From Asaia bogorensis (lineage in GTDB: Bacteria; Pseudomonadota; Alphaproteobacteria; Acetobacterales; Acetobacteraceae), in the NCBI GenBank assembly GCA_945868845.1, contig CAMBMS010000024.1, positions 1 through 35,615 on the forward strand: a stretch of DNA of 35,615 nt. Reading direction: 5' to 3'. Numbering within the stretch: the stretch's first letter is position 1; the number at the start of each line of letters is the position of its first letter. The notes under the pieces were generated by a model. That model had not been told where the DNA came from. It was given only the letters and a program-made list of their open reading frames with translations, and searched no databases. Both the position numbers and the translations under genes were made by a program. Below, piece after piece: positions 26,813 to 35,615 of this stretch.

Positions 26813-26999
26813 GGTGCTGTCCCGAACTCCGCCAAGGGCGTGACGCTCTTGGAACCCATTCATATGGGAAGAATAAAGCAATGGCTACTGCGATGGTAAC
26901 AACCACTCAGTAGCTACCTGCTTTATTCTTCCTAAACGGACGGGAATCCAGGGACGACACATCCCTGGTGGAGGCTTGGGGGCAAAGCCCCCAATCTTA
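26813..26999 (+). repeat. Structured intergenic repeat, copy 2
   Basis: This is the second copy of the element at 5811-5996. It has a 9-bp hairpin at 26832-26852 (CCAAGGGCG/CGCTCTTGG, one G-T pair). A long central hairpin pairs 26867-26880 perfectly with 26919-26932 and has an inner 7-bp stem (26884-26890 with 26908-26914). A CCAGGGA/TCCCTGG hairpin lies at 26948-26968, and GGGGGC-AAA-GCCCCC at 26978-26992. Order and spacing match copy 1, while the central arms differ in sequence. It sits between the convergent phhB and quinone-oxidoreductase genes, where the last hairpin could act as a terminator. Confidence 0.75.
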
Positions 27000-27032
27000 C
27001 TTCCCGCAGACTCCGTGCATCATGACCATGCC

Positions 27033-28049
27033 TCAATCCACCCGGATGACCACTTTGCCGACATGGGCCTGTGATGCCATGTGGTGGTAAGCGGCCTTCG
27101 CCTCGGCGAAGGGGAAAGCGCGATCAATGGCGGGTTTGATTTGGTGCAGGTCGATGGCGGCGTTCATTGCTTCGAATATCTGCCGCGAGCCGACATAGAT
27201 GCCGCGCACGACGAGGCCTTTGCGCATCATCGTTACCGGGCTGATTTCGCCGGCAGCACCGGTGAGGACGCCGATGAGAGAAATATTTCCGCCCTGGCGG
27301 GTAGCATCGATGGAGCGCGGTAGGGTGCCGGGGCCGCCGACTTCCACTACGTGATCGACGCCTCGCCCGTTGGTCAGGCGCAGCACCTCGGTCTGCCATT
27401 CTGGGTGCTGGCGATAGTTCACCGTGTCGGTAGCGCCGAGGGCGCGGGCTTTCGCCAGTTTCACGTCCGAGGAGGAGGTGGCGATGACGCGGGCGCCGGC
27501 GGCGCGGGCGAATTGCAGGGCGAAGATGGAGACGCCGCCGGTGCCCAGCACAAGGACGGTCTGGCCCGGGCCAATGGGACGGAGGTGAAACAACGCGTTC
27601 CAGGCGGTGACGCCGGCACAGGGTAGGCAGGCGGCTTCCTCGAACGATAAGTGGTCGGGAATCCGCACGAGGCCATCCTGGTCAACAAGCAAAAATTCGG
27701 CCAGCACGCCGTCGATAGCACCGCCCATAGAGCTGGCGGTGTGATGCGGTTCGATTTCGCCACCGAGCCAGGTTTGCATGAACAGGGCCGCGACGCGTTC
27801 GCCTGGTTTCACGCGCGTGACGTCGGCGCCAATTTCCACCACCTCGCCGGCGCCGTCGGAGAGCGGGATGAGGTTGGGTGGCGTGGGGCCGCGCGCGCCG
27901 CTGCCGGAGGCGACCATCAGGTCGCGATAGTTCAGGCTGGTGGCGCGCACGCGCACGAGAACCTGGCCGCGTCCAGGTTTCGGGGTGGGGGCCTCGGCCA
28001 TGGCCAAGGTGCTGATGCCGTTGGCCTGCGGAAATTTCCAGAGTTTCAT
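27033..28049 (-). CDS. Zinc-independent quinone oxidoreductase-like MDR protein
   Basis: The 338-residue medium-chain dehydrogenase/reductase has SLNYRDLMVASG at the position where zinc alcohol dehydrogenases carry the catalytic Cys, so it is of the zinc-free quinone-oxidoreductase type. The NAD(P) site is VLVLGTGGVSIFALQFARAAG, and the C-terminal AFPFAEAKAAYHHMASQAHVGKVVI is typical. It likely reduces a quinone or enoyl/enone substrate with NADPH. It lies 10 bases downstream of a hydroxyacid dehydrogenase, making a two-gene operon. Confidence 0.92.
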   Translation of the reverse strand: MKLWKFPQANGISTLAMAEAPTPKPGRGQVLVRVRATSLNYRDLMVASGSGARGPTPPNLIPLSDGAGEVVEIGADVTRVKPGERVAALFMQTWLGGEIEPHHTASSMGGAIDGVLAEFLLVDQDGLVRIPDHLSFEEAACLPCAGVTAWNALFHLRPIGPGQTVLVLGTGGVSIFALQFARAAGARVIATSSSDVKLAKARALGATDTVNYRQHPEWQTEVLRLTNGRGVDHVVEVGGPGTLPRSIDATRQGGNISLIGVLTGAAGEISPVTMMRKGLVVRGIYVGSRQIFEAMNAAIDLHQIKPAIDRAFPFAEAKAAYHHMASQAHVGKVVIRVD

Positions 28050-28059
28050 GGTGGCGTCC

Positions 28060-29040
28060 CTAATAACCGCGCGTGGGATCGACGATGGTGGGGGGCGTTT
28101 GCCCGGCGTGCAGGGCGCGCAGATTTTCGAAAAACAGGTCGATGGTGCAGACGTTGTAGGTGCGCGGATCGTCGGCGCAGGTATGCGGGCTCATGATGAG
28201 GTTTCTGGTGGTCCAGAGGCGATGGCCTGCCGGCACTGGTTCGGGGGTGAACACGTCCAGGATGGCGCCGCTGAGATGGCCGGTATCGAGCAGGTCGCAG
28301 AGCGCATCCTGATCGAGCAAGGCGCCGCGGGCAATATTGATCACCCCGGCACCTGGCGGCAGCGCCGCCAGCCGGCGCCGGCTGAGCATGTTGCGCGTGG
28401 CTGGGGTGCTGGGCGTGGCAACGAGCAGAAATTCGGTATCGGGCAGGACGCGGTCCAGGTCGGCCTCGGTGATCACCGTGTCACAGGCCGGATGCGGCGT
28501 GGTAGTGGTACGCACGCCGGTGACATGCATGCCAAAATACTTTGCATGTTGTGCGCCGCTGGCGCCGAGCGCACCGAGGCCGATCACGGTCAGGCGGCGG
28601 CCCGCCAGGGTGGAGCCGTAATGCTTGGCCCAGCGTCCGGCGCGCTGGTCGGTGGCGAATTGCGGCATGCGGCTGGCGAGCATGAGGATAGCCATGATGG
28701 CGTATTCACCGGCCTTCGCTGCGTGCACGCCGCGATTGGTCCAAAATTGCACGCCGGGCGGCAGCCAGTCGAGGGGCATCAGCCCGTCGACGCCCGCCAT
28801 AGTGGCCTGGATGATTTTCAGATGCGGCACAGAGAGCGGAATCTGTGCGCGGATGACGGCGGTGTCACCGAACAGAACTTCGGCCGTGGCCAGGGCGGCG
28901 GCACAGTCGGCGCGCGTGTGGCCGATGCTGACCTCATGCCCCTGGCCTAGCATGCCGGCGCGCGCAGCGGCCGCCTGCCATTGGTCGGGGGAAAAATCAA
29001 AGAGCGGGTCGTTGTCGGGGTTTTGTAAATGGATTCGCAT
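28060..29040 (-). CDS. D-2-hydroxyacid dehydrogenase
   Basis: The 326-residue protein of the D-2-hydroxyacid dehydrogenase family has the NAD-binding VIGLGALGASGAQHAKYF, the Arg in NIARGALLD, the Glu in DVFTPEPVPAG and the catalytic His in MSPHTCAD. The segment TMAGVDGLMPLDWLPPG resembles the glyoxylate/hydroxypyruvate-reductase side of the family. It is clearly diverged from the similar gene at 18675. The ATG at 29040 leaves a 74-base divergent gap to the metallopeptidase gene. Confidence 0.92.
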   Translation of the reverse strand: MRIHLQNPDNDPLFDFSPDQWQAAAARAGMLGQGHEVSIGHTRADCAAALATAEVLFGDTAVIRAQIPLSVPHLKIIQATMAGVDGLMPLDWLPPGVQFWTNRGVHAAKAGEYAIMAILMLASRMPQFATDQRAGRWAKHYGSTLAGRRLTVIGLGALGASGAQHAKYFGMHVTGVRTTTTPHPACDTVITEADLDRVLPDTEFLLVATPSTPATRNMLSRRRLAALPPGAGVINIARGALLDQDALCDLLDTGHLSGAILDVFTPEPVPAGHRLWTTRNLIMSPHTCADDPRTYNVCTIDLFFENLRALHAGQTPPTIVDPTRGY

Positions 29041-29114
29041 AGGGCGGACCCTGCCACGGGTCGCTCGCCAAGGGTAGGCTTGACCAGTTCGCGCCAGCCT
29101 GCGCCGATAGTGGC

Positions 29115-29546
29115 ATGAGCGCGCCGACCCAATTTACCATCCCGCCCAGCCCGGACGATTTGATCGCCCTGGCGGAGCGCGCCTTCGCCGCCATTCCGGC
29201 ACACCTGGCCGCGCATGTTCAGGGCATCAGCATCGTCGTGGAAGACGCGCCGGATGACGAGACCCTAGAGGAGATGGGGATCGAGACGCCGTGGGAGCTG
29301 ACGGGCCTGTATCGCGGCCGACCGCTGACCCAACGTAGCGTTGGCGATGTGGTGCAGGAGCCGGATATGATCTTCCTGTTCCGCGAGCCGATTCTGCTCG
29401 AATGGATTGAGACGGGGGAAGATCTGTATCGTCTTGTGCGCAACGTTCTCGTGCACGAAATCGCGCATCATTTCGGCTTTTCGGATGCGGAGATCGAGGC
29501 GTTGGGAGTTAAAATGGACAAGCAGATAGACAGGCAACCGGATTAG
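29115..29546 (+). CDS. DUF1025-type zinc metallopeptidase
   Basis: The 143-residue protein of the DUF1025 (PF06262, minimal zincin) family has the zinc-binding HEIAHHFGFSDAEIE at about residues 114-128, after the conserved ELTGLYRGRPL and DMIFLFREPI segments. The peptidase substrate of this widespread bacterial family is not known. It is followed 3 bases later by a Rieske-like gene, a pairing that suggests co-expression. Confidence 0.9.
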   Translation: MSAPTQFTIPPSPDDLIALAERAFAAIPAHLAAHVQGISIVVEDAPDDETLEEMGIETPWELTGLYRGRPLTQRSVGDVVQEPDMIFLFREPILLEWIETGEDLYRLVRNVLVHEIAHHFGFSDAEIEALGVKMDKQIDRQPD

Positions 29547-29549
29547 AAC

Positions 29550-29921
29550 ATGGCGCGGATCAAAGAATTGATCGAGCCGGAATGGCGCGCGCTGTGCCGG
29601 GTGGAAGAGATCGGCGACGGAGAATCGAAAGGGTTTCCACCCGCTCGGGTCGGGTTCGTCGGATTGTTCGCGGTGCGCAAAGGCGAGCGCGTGTTCGTCT
29701 ATGTCAATTCCTGCCCGCATATCGGCGTGCCGCTGAACTGGCGCAATGATGATTTTCTGACGTTGGACAAGATCCGCATCATCTGCGCCACGCATGGGGC
29801 GGAGTTTCGGATTGTCAGCGGAGAGTGCCTGCTCGGCCCCTGTGCCGGCGAGCATCTGGATGCGATCGTGACGGATATCCGCGATGGGGTGATCTTTGTG
29901 CCACCGGACGCGGGATTATAA
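29550..29921 (+). CDS. Rieske [2Fe-2S] protein
   Basis: The 123-residue soluble Rieske-fold protein has the cluster ligands Cys-His in SCPHIG and Cys-His in CATHGAEF, with the usual spacing, and a C-terminal GVIFVPP. It could serve as a small ferredoxin-like electron carrier. No dioxygenase or other partner is nearby, so its redox partner is unknown. It starts 3 bases after the metallopeptidase stop and ends 31 bases before acs. Confidence 0.88.
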   Translation: MARIKELIEPEWRALCRVEEIGDGESKGFPPARVGFVGLFAVRKGERVFVYVNSCPHIGVPLNWRNDDFLTLDKIRIICATHGAEFRIVSGECLLGPCAGEHLDAIVTDIRDGVIFVPPDAGL

Positions 29922-29952
29922 GTTCAAGACGAAGAGACCGGAGTGAGCCCCA

Positions 29953-31887
29953 ATGTCGGATGACCAACTGATCAAGGTGCGCCCAGAAATCGCGGCGCAT
30001 GCGCATATCAACGCCGCACAGTACGAGGCGCTGAGCGCGCGCGCAGCGCGCGACCCGGATGGGTTCTGGGCGGAGCAGGTGGACCGCATCGCCTGGATCA
30101 AGAAGCCGACGAAGATTAAGAACTCGACCTTCACCGGCAATGTCGCCATCAAATGGTTCGAGGATGGGGTGCTGAATGCCTCGGTTTCCTGCCTCGACCG
30201 GCATGCGGCTGCGCATGGGGATCGGGTGGCGATCATCTGGGAAGGCGATGATCCGTCGCAGTCGCGAAAGGTAACGTATCGGGAATTGTATGCCGAGACG
30301 TGCCGGTTGGCGAATGCGATGAAGACGTTGGGCGTTGCCAAGGGCGATGTGGTGACGATCTATATGCCGATGGTGCCGGAGGCGGCGGTGGCGATGCTGG
30401 CCTGCGCGCGCATCGGCGCCATCCACTCGGTGGTGTTTGGCGGGTTTTCGCCGGATAGCTTGGCGGGGCGGATTCAGGATTGTAACTCCGTCGCCGTCAT
30501 CACTGCGGACGAGGGGAGGCGTGCAGGGCGTGCCGTGCCGCTGAAGGCGAATACGGATGAGGCGCTGAAAAACTGCCCGAGCGTGAAGCATGTAATCGTG
30601 GTGAAGGTGACGGGGGGCAATCCCTCGCTGCAACACGGGCGGGATCATGATTATCACGCGCTACTGGCGGCGGCGGCCGCCGATTGTCTGCCGGAGAAGA
30701 TGAATGCGGAAGATCCTTTGTTTATTTTATATACCTCGGGTTCGACCGGCAAGCCGAAGGGCGTGCTGCATACCACAGGCGGCTATATGGTGTGGACTAG
30801 CTATACGCATGAGAACGTATTCGACTACAAACCCGGAGAGGTTTACTGGTGCACCGCCGATGTAGGCTGGGTGACCGGGCATAGTTATATCGTTTACGGG
30901 CCGCTGGCGAACGGCGCGACGACCTTGATGTTCGAGGGAGTGCCAAATTATCCCGATAGCTCGCGTTTCTGGCAGGTGGTGGACAAGCATCAGGTGAATA
31001 TTTTCTACACCGCGCCCACCGCGATCCGCGCCTTGATGCGCGATGGGGTGGCGCCGGTGGAGCGGACATCTCGCAAGTCGCTGCGGCTTTTGGGCAGCGT
31101 AGGCGAGCCGATCAATCCGGAAGCCTGGCTGTGGTACCATCGCGTGGTGGGCGATCATCGTTGCCCGATCGTGGATACTTGGTGGCAGACGGAGACGGGG
31201 GGAATTCTGATCAGCCCGTTGCCGGGCGCGACGGATTTGAAACCAGGTTCGGCGACGAAGCCGTTGCCGGGAGTGAAGCCGATCATCGTCGATAACGATG
31301 GGCATGAATTACATGGCGCGTGCGAGGGCAATCTATGTCTGGCGGATTCCTGGCCGGGACAGATGCGTACGGTTTATGGCGATCATGAGCGGTTCGTGCA
31401 GACCTATTTTTCTACCTACAAGGGGCTTTATTTTACTGGCGATGGCGCGCGGCGCGACGCGGATGGCTATTATTGGATCACCGGGCGCGTCGATGACGTG
31501 ATCAATGTGTCGGGCCATCGCATGGGCACAGCCGAAGTGGAAAGCGCGCTAGTAGCGCATACCAAGGTAGCGGAAGCCGCGGTGGTGGGGTATCCGCATG
31601 AGATCAAGGGACAGGGGATCTATGCCTATGTCACCCTCATGCTTGGGGTGGAGGCGACGGAGGATTTGCGCAAGGAGCTGGTGGGCTGGGTGCGCAAGGA
31701 GATCGGGCCGATCGCCTCGCCGGATGTGATCCAGTGGGCGCCGGGGCTACCGAAGACGCGATCGGGCAAGATCATGCGGCGGATTTTGCGCAAGATTGCG
31801 GCGAATGAGACGGATAGTCTGGGGGATATTTCCACACTCGCCGATCCGGCGGTGGTGACGGATTTGGTGAATAACAGGGCGGGGTGA
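29953..31887 (+). CDS. acs: Acetyl-CoA synthetase
   Basis: Acs activates acetate to acetyl-CoA through acetyl-AMP. The 644-residue adenylate-forming enzyme has the P-loop-like [15 protein letters not shown], the acetyl-pocket region [18 protein letters not shown] and the hinge [20 protein letters not shown]. The acetylation-controlled catalytic Lys is in [17 protein letters not shown] near the C-terminus. Full length matches the family. The GGAGTGAG site precedes the ATG at 29953. The Lys motif suggests Pat/CobB-type control, though no such genes are here. Confidence 0.97.
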   Translation: MSDDQLIKVRPEIAAHAHINAAQYEALSARAARDPDGFWAEQVDRIAWIKKPTKIKNSTFTGNVAIKWFEDGVLNASVSCLDRHAAAHGDRVAIIWEGDDPSQSRKVTYRELYAETCRLANAMKTLGVAKGDVVTIYMPMVPEAAVAMLACARIGAIHSVVFGGFSPDSLAGRIQDCNSVAVITADEGRRAGRAVPLKANTDEALKNCPSVKHVIVVKVTGGNPSLQHGRDHDYHALLAAAAADCLPEKMNAEDPLFILYTSGSTGKPKGVLHTTGGYMVWTSYTHENVFDYKPGEVYWCTADVGWVTGHSYIVYGPLANGATTLMFEGVPNYPDSSRFWQVVDKHQVNIFYTAPTAIRALMRDGVAPVERTSRKSLRLLGSVGEPINPEAWLWYHRVVGDHRCPIVDTWWQTETGGILISPLPGATDLKPGSATKPLPGVKPIIVDNDGHELHGACEGNLCLADSWPGQMRTVYGDHERFVQTYFSTYKGLYFTGDGARRDADGYYWITGRVDDVINVSGHRMGTAEVESALVAHTKVAEAAVVGYPHEIKGQGIYAYVTLMLGVEATEDLRKELVGWVRKEIGPIASPDVIQWAPGLPKTRSGKIMRRILRKIAANETDSLGDISTLADPAVVTDLVNNRAG

Positions 31888-32033
31888 TCGAGCGGGCGCC
31901 TGCCGTTTGGGCTAGGGACCGCAGGGCAGGGATGTGTGAGGAATTCAGGTGACTGAAGCACCGCGCGCGGACGTTTGATTTTATAACATTTATCGTGTTA
32001 TTAGAAAGCGTTGTTTTAAATCACGGGTAAGCC

Positions 32034-32042
32034 TGTGAATAA
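32034..32042 (-). promoter_or_regulatory. DnaA box
   Basis: TGTGAATAA on the plus strand is TTATTCACA on the minus strand, an exact match to the DnaA consensus TTATNCACA. It lies next to an AT-rich stretch and 10 bases before a parS-like site. It is a single box; no further perfect boxes were found in the gap. Confidence 0.5.
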
Positions 32043-32052
32043 GCCTATGGGA

Positions 32053-32068
32053 GATTTCACGTGAAACA
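32053..32068. promoter_or_regulatory. parS: parS-like ParB/Spo0J binding site
   Basis: GATTTCACGTGAAACA matches 14 of 16 bases of the conserved chromosomal parS consensus TGTTTCACGTGAAACA; both mismatches are at the left end. The core TTTCACGTGAAA is a perfect 12-bp palindrome. parS sites nucleate ParB for origin segregation and normally lie close to the replication origin. No parA or parB is in the window. Confidence 0.6.
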
Positions 32069-32147
32069 TCCCCAGGCGGCGCGGAAATACGCAAAAGCTT
32101 AGACGGTCCGCCTTCGCGGACTATGACGGAGTGCACCGGCTCATTGG

Positions 32148-33392
32148 TTAGCTGGGGCGGACCAGGCGATGTTGCTTGCGACCGGCGGAGAGTTTGATGG
32201 TGCCGTCGCGCAGGTCCGCGGCGGAGATCACCAGCGCCTCGTCGGTAATAGGCACGTCGTTCAGGCGCGCGCCGCCGCCGCGAATCAGGCGTCGGGCTTC
32301 GCCGTTACTGGTGACGAGGCCAGCCTTGTGGAACAAAGCGGGAGCCAGGATGCCGGCCTGGAGGTCAGCGACGGCGATATCGATGCTGGGCAAGTCGGCG
32401 GCAGCCTCGCCTTGCTCGAACGCGCGGCGCGCGGTTTCGGCGGCGAGGATTGCCGCCGCGTGGCCGTGCGCGAGGCTAGCGGCTTCAGTGGCCAGAATCT
32501 TCTTCGCCTCGTTAATTTCCGCGCCGCCGAGAGATTCAAGGCGACGGATTTCCGAGAGCGGCAGTTCAGTAAATAAACGCAGGAAGCGGCCGACGTCAGC
32601 GTCTTCCGTATTGCGCCAGAACTGCCAGTAATCATAGGGGCTGAGCCGGTCGGCGGTGAGCCAGATGGCGCCCCGCGCGGTCTTGCCCATCTTCTGGCCA
32701 GAAGACGTCTCGATCAGCGGCGTGGTCAATCCGAACACCTGCTTGCCGTCAGTGCGCCGTGTTAACTCCACGCCAGAGACGATGTTGCCCCATTGGTCTG
32801 CCCCCCCCATCTGCAACACCACGCCATGGCGGCGGTTCAGTTCGCGGAAGTCGTAGCTTTGCAGGATCATGTAGTTGAATTCGAGGAAGGTGAGCGGCTG
32901 CTCGCGATCCAGTCGCAATTTCACCGAATCGAAGGTCAGCATCCGATTGACCGTGAAATGCGTACCGATATCGCGTAGCAACCCAATATAACCCAAAGCG
33001 TCCAGCCAGTCCGCGTTGTTGGTCAGCATCGCATCCGCCGCGCCCTCGCCAAAGCGAAGGAACGGCTCAAACACCCGCCAGATGCCCTGCATGTTGGTGG
33101 CGATTACCACGTCCGTCAGTATCTGGCGGGCTTCGTCCTTGCCCGACGGATCGCCGATGCGCGTGGTGCCGCCGCCCAGCAGGACGATCGGCTTGTGGCC
33201 GTGCTTCTGCAGCAGGCGTAGCATCATGATCTGCAGCAGGCTGCCAACATGCAGGCTGTCGGCGGTGCAGTCGAAGCCGATATAGGCGGCGATCGGCCCG
33301 GCGCGCAGGGCCGCGTCCAGCGCTGCCTCGTCGGTGCATTGGTGTATGAAGCCTCGCTGCCTAGCTTCTTTGAGAAAATCGCTGGATGACAT
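32148..33392 (-). CDS. tyrS: Tyrosyl-tRNA synthetase
   Basis: TyrS charges tRNA-Tyr. The 414-residue class I synthetase has the HIGH-like [27 protein letters not shown], the tyrosine-binding [23 protein letters not shown] and the KMSKS-type KMGKT. The C-terminal S4-like RNA-binding domain carries [17 protein letters not shown]. The ATG at 33392 ([10 protein letters not shown]) is chosen; the in-frame upstream extension is nonsense overlapping anmK. It is divergent from anmK, a frequent alphaproteobacterial arrangement, with 57 bases between start codons. Confidence 0.97.
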   Translation of the reverse strand: MSSSDFLKEARQRGFIHQCTDEAALDAALRAGPIAAYIGFDCTADSLHVGSLLQIMMLRLLQKHGHKPIVLLGGGTTRIGDPSGKDEARQILTDVVIATNMQGIWRVFEPFLRFGEGAADAMLTNNADWLDALGYIGLLRDIGTHFTVNRMLTFDSVKLRLDREQPLTFLEFNYMILQSYDFRELNRRHGVVLQMGGADQWGNIVSGVELTRRTDGKQVFGLTTPLIETSSGQKMGKTARGAIWLTADRLSPYDYWQFWRNTEDADVGRFLRLFTELPLSEIRRLESLGGAEINEAKKILATEAASLAHGHAAAILAAETARRAFEQGEAAADLPSIDIAVADLQAGILAPALFHKAGLVTSNGEARRLIRGGGARLNDVPITDEALVISAADLRDGTIKLSAGRKQHRLVRPS

Positions 33393-33449
33393 CGCGTATG
33401 GCCCGCTAAGTGGTATGGCGCGGGTTAGCACAGGCGGGCGCGAGACAAA

Positions 33450-34532
33450 ATGCTGCGGACCATCGGGCTGATGAGCGGAACCTCCCTCGACGGCGTCGAC
33501 GCCGCCTGGCTGGAGACGGACGGGGTGCGGATGGGGCGCTTCGGCCCCAACCTGACCGTGGCGTATGACGACGCACTGCGCGCCGATCTGCGCGCCATCC
33601 TGGATCGCGCGCCCAGTTTGACCGTGGGGCTGGGGGAGACCGATCGGGCGCTGGCGGATGCGGTGCACCGGCTCACCTGGACACATATCCGTGCGGTCCG
33701 CGCACTCGGCCAGCCGGCCGATCTGATCGGTTTTCACGGCCAGACGATTCTGCACCAACCGGAGCGACGCCGGACCTGGCAGGTGGGCGATGCGGCACTG
33801 CTGGCGCGCGAAACCGGGATCGCGGTGGCGCATGATTTCCGTTCCGCCGATGTGGCCGCCGGGGGGCAGGGCGCCCCGCTGGTGCCAGTGTTCCACCAAG
33901 CCCTCTCCACCGGCCTGGAACGCCCCGTCGCCATCCTGAATATCGGTGGGGTGGCGAACGTCACCTGGATCGGCACGGACGATGAACTGGTCGCCTTCGA
34001 TACCGGCCCCGGCAATGGCCCGCTAGATGATTGGGTTTTTACCCACACGGGTGCGCGCTTCGACCGCGATGGCACTCTCGCTCGTGCCGGCCACGCCGAT
34101 GCGGCAATGCTCGTCCAATTACTCGCGCATCCGTATTTCCTGGCTCCGCCGCCAAAATCGCTGGATCGACTGGATTTCTCCCACGCGATTGCGGCCAGTG
34201 GGCTGGCGGCGCTGTCGCCCGCCGACGGCGCCGCCACCCTGGTGGCCTTCACCGCCGGCGCCGTTGCCGCCGCGCGCTTCCCCGCCCCGCCCCGGCGCTG
34301 GCTGATCTGTGGCGGTGGGCGGCATAATCCGACGATCATGGCGGCCTTGCGCGCCGCGCTGTCGGTGCCGGTCGAATCCGTGGAAGCTGTCGGCTGGGAC
34401 GGCGATGCGCTGGAGGCGCAGTGTTTCGGCTTCCTGGGGGCCCGGGTGCTGGCCGGCCTGCCGCTCAGCTTTCCAGGCACGACCGGGGTGGCCCGCCCCC
34501 TGGCCGGCGGGCGAATCAGCTGCGCGCGATGA
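33450..34532 (+). CDS. anmK: Anhydro-N-acetylmuramic acid kinase
   Basis: AnmK opens and phosphorylates 1,6-anhydro-MurNAc to MurNAc-6-phosphate in peptidoglycan recycling. The 360-residue protein starts with [18 protein letters not shown] (ATP/substrate motif). It has [41 protein letters not shown], the FDTGPGN segment and ICGGGRHNP. It is full length. It shares a short divergent promoter region with tyrS. Confidence 0.95.
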   Translation: MLRTIGLMSGTSLDGVDAAWLETDGVRMGRFGPNLTVAYDDALRADLRAILDRAPSLTVGLGETDRALADAVHRLTWTHIRAVRALGQPADLIGFHGQTILHQPERRRTWQVGDAALLARETGIAVAHDFRSADVAAGGQGAPLVPVFHQALSTGLERPVAILNIGGVANVTWIGTDDELVAFDTGPGNGPLDDWVFTHTGARFDRDGTLARAGHADAAMLVQLLAHPYFLAPPPKSLDRLDFSHAIAASGLAALSPADGAATLVAFTAGAVAAARFPAPPRRWLICGGGRHNPTIMAALRAALSVPVESVEAVGWDGDALEAQCFGFLGARVLAGLPLSFPGTTGVARPLAGGRISCAR

Positions 34533-34779
34533 CGTCATCCTTGGGCGCAGCCTCTGAACTGGCCTTCAGGGTTGGTGTGGAATACTACGACTTTTATTTC
34601 GCTGTGGCTTATGTGCCACAATAACGGCACAAATGCCGCCTACACGCTCGATCAGGGAACTGCATGCCGCCGTTTTTTCCGCGGCATGATATAAGCAGGC
34701 ATGGACATTGCGGTCTGTGGGCCGTATCGCCGCGTTGTCAGGGTGCATTGCCTTAGGCGTATCTTACGAGGAGTTAGGC
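34533..34779. other. Upstream region of the outer-membrane protein gene
   Basis: No gene was found. Two hairpins are visible: TGTGGC/GCCACA at 34603-34620, and an 8-bp stem CATGCCGC/GCGGCATG at 34663-34688 with the loop CGTTTTTTCC. The T-run in a loop rather than after the stem is unlike a normal terminator. The region probably carries the promoter and a structured 5' leader of the gene at 34780. Confidence 0.45.
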
Positions 34780-35615
34780 GTGACTTCATTTAAAGCTACT
34801 TTTTTGGCGGCGGCAGCCCTAGCGTTACCTTTGGCACTGCAGGCCCCGGCGGCGCGGGCGCAACCTACCACGACGAATTGGACTGGTCTTTACATCGGCG
34901 CCAATGTTGGCGGCGCTGGGTGGGGGCACACACCTTACGCGTATACGGGAGCGGATTCGGATCATAACCTTCGCGGAATAATTGGTGGCGGTACCGTCGG
35001 GTACAACCACCATCTAACCGATAATTTTGTGCTCGGTCTCGAAACTGACTTAGACGCCGCAGGGATCAAGGGTCAGGCGCCATGCCAGAATCCTTTCGTC
35101 ACTTGCCGCACGCGCGTTAATAGCTTGGGTTCAGTGCGCGCGCGTGCTGGCTATGCCATGGGAGATATTCTTCTTTACGGTACGGGCGGCCTTGGTTTCG
35201 GCGAGGTGAATGCGGAGGCGATCGCGGTTATCGGCACCTTGGGCGGGCAACGCAAAAACCATTTGGGCTGGTCGGCCGGTGCCGGCATTGAGTATGCGAT
35301 GGATCCAAACTGGTCGGTGAAGGCGGAGTATATCCACTACGATCTGGGCTCGGAGACGCATGTTGTACTTGGGACTAACGTCAAGTCTCGACCGCGTCTC
35401 GAAACGATCAAGGTTGGTGTGAATTTCCGATTTGGTGGGCAGGCCGCTCCAGTAGCTGTGGCTCCGCCGGTTGCTGCGCCGGCTGGGAAATCGTTCCTGG
35501 TATTCTTTGATTGGGACAAATCGACCCTGACGGACCGGGCGCGCGGCATCCTCCGGGAAGCGGCCCAGACTTCGAAGACGACCCAGCACACGCGGGTGGA
35601 AGTGAATGGCTACGC
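34780..35615 (+). CDS. Outer-membrane beta-barrel protein with OmpA-type C-terminal domain (3' end outside window)
   Basis: The gene starts with GTG at 34780, 6 bases after a strong GAGGAG site, and stays open to the window edge (278 codons). A signal peptide (ATFLAAAALALPLALQAPAARA) is followed by an Omp25-like barrel: NWTGLYIGANVGGAGWG, VRARAGYAMGDILLYGTGG, WSVKAEYIHYDLG and a barrel-closing IKVGVNFRFGG. A Pro/Ala linker then leads into SFLVFFDWDKSTLTDRARGIL, the start of an OmpA peptidoglycan-binding domain. It probably tethers the outer membrane to the cell wall. Two Cys (CQNPFVTC) may form a loop disulfide. Confidence 0.9.
   Translation, partial: MTSFKATFLAAAALALPLALQAPAARAQPTTTNWTGLYIGANVGGAGWGHTPYAYTGADSDHNLRGIIGGGTVGYNHHLTDNFVLGLETDLDAAGIKGQAPCQNPFVTCRTRVNSLGSVRARAGYAMGDILLYGTGGLGFGEVNAEAIAVIGTLGGQRKNHLGWSAGAGIEYAMDPNWSVKAEYIHYDLGSETHVVLGTNVKSRPRLETIKVGVNFRFGGQAAPVAVAPPVAAPAGKSFLVFFDWDKSTLTDRARGILREAAQTSKTTQHTRVEVNGY

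Larger units (their letters stand above)
31888..32147. other. acs-tyrS intergenic region with AT-rich stretch, DnaA box and parS-like site
   Basis: No gene is seen. The convergent gap holds an AT-rich stretch (31974-32022), a perfect DnaA box, a parS-like palindrome and a small GTCCGC-CTTC-GCGGAC hairpin at 32106-32121 that could help end tyrS transcription. The combination is unusual for a gap between two metabolic genes. Confidence 0.5.

Noticed and set aside
31974-32068. Full oriC call for the acs-tyrS gap
   Set aside because: Only one perfect DnaA box is present, no origin-linked genes (dnaA, parAB, gidAB, hemE) flank it, and GC skew could not be computed. The sites are reported separately instead.
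1-35615. tRNA, rRNA, CRISPR array or intact prophage
   Set aside because: No cloverleaf-like T-arm, rRNA segment, regularly spaced repeats or phage structural genes were recognised on reading both strands. A tRNAscan or Infernal run would be decisive.

Overview
The window reads as chromosomal DNA of a GC-rich alphaproteobacterium. The best fit is Rhodospirillales, probably an Acetobacteraceae relative; this is inferred from gene content and style, not from a search. Supporting signs are a CcrM-type GANTC methyltransferase, the succinylase lysine genes dapD-dapE, thrB overlapping rnhA, a uvrC-pgsA-moaD-moaE cluster, a divergent tyrS/anmK pair, an Omp25/OmpA-like surface protein, and GTG starts. 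No tRNA, rRNA or CRISPR array was seen.

Layout. 1-5700 (minus strand): a run of uvrC, pgsA, mobB, a lipoprotein, moaD and moaE, headed by a shortened solute-binding protein and a CHAP lipoprotein. It ends in a large palindrome that contains the moaE stop codon. 5811-5996: first copy of a structured repeat. 6013-7212: a class III CoA-transferase. 7569-10114 (plus): dapD, dapE and a five-helix membrane protein, facing ccrM across a 20-bp-arm palindrome that contains both stop codons. 11361-14502: rnhB, a frame-broken membrane protein, a lipoprotein, thrB and rnhA. 14546-14900: wreck of an IS3-family element. 14927-17288 (minus): an aldehyde dehydrogenase and a methyltransferase pseudogene.

17458-21781 (plus) is a tight four-gene catabolic operon: CoA-transferase, D-2-hydroxyacid dehydrogenase, DUF1537 four-carbon acid-sugar kinase and a PdxA2-type dehydrogenase. 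The last two are a known pair that converts a tetronate to a triose phosphate. It is followed by an AT-rich gap with several small hairpins, then glpK (minus), an SDR-amidase pair (plus), a short RluA-family pseudouridine synthase (minus), phhB (plus), the second copy of the structured repeat, and a quinone oxidoreductase plus second hydroxyacid dehydrogenase (minus). 29115-31887 (plus) holds a DUF1025 metallopeptidase, a Rieske-like protein and acs. The acs-tyrS gap carries a 14/16 match to the ParB site parS beside a perfect DnaA box and an AT-rich stretch. After tyrS/anmK the window ends inside an outer-membrane beta-barrel protein with an OmpA-type C-terminal domain.

The points most worth follow-up are the paired structured repeat, the parS/DnaA-box gap, the four-gene acid-sugar operon, the stop-codon palindromes, and the group of decayed genes between 12 and 17.3 kb.
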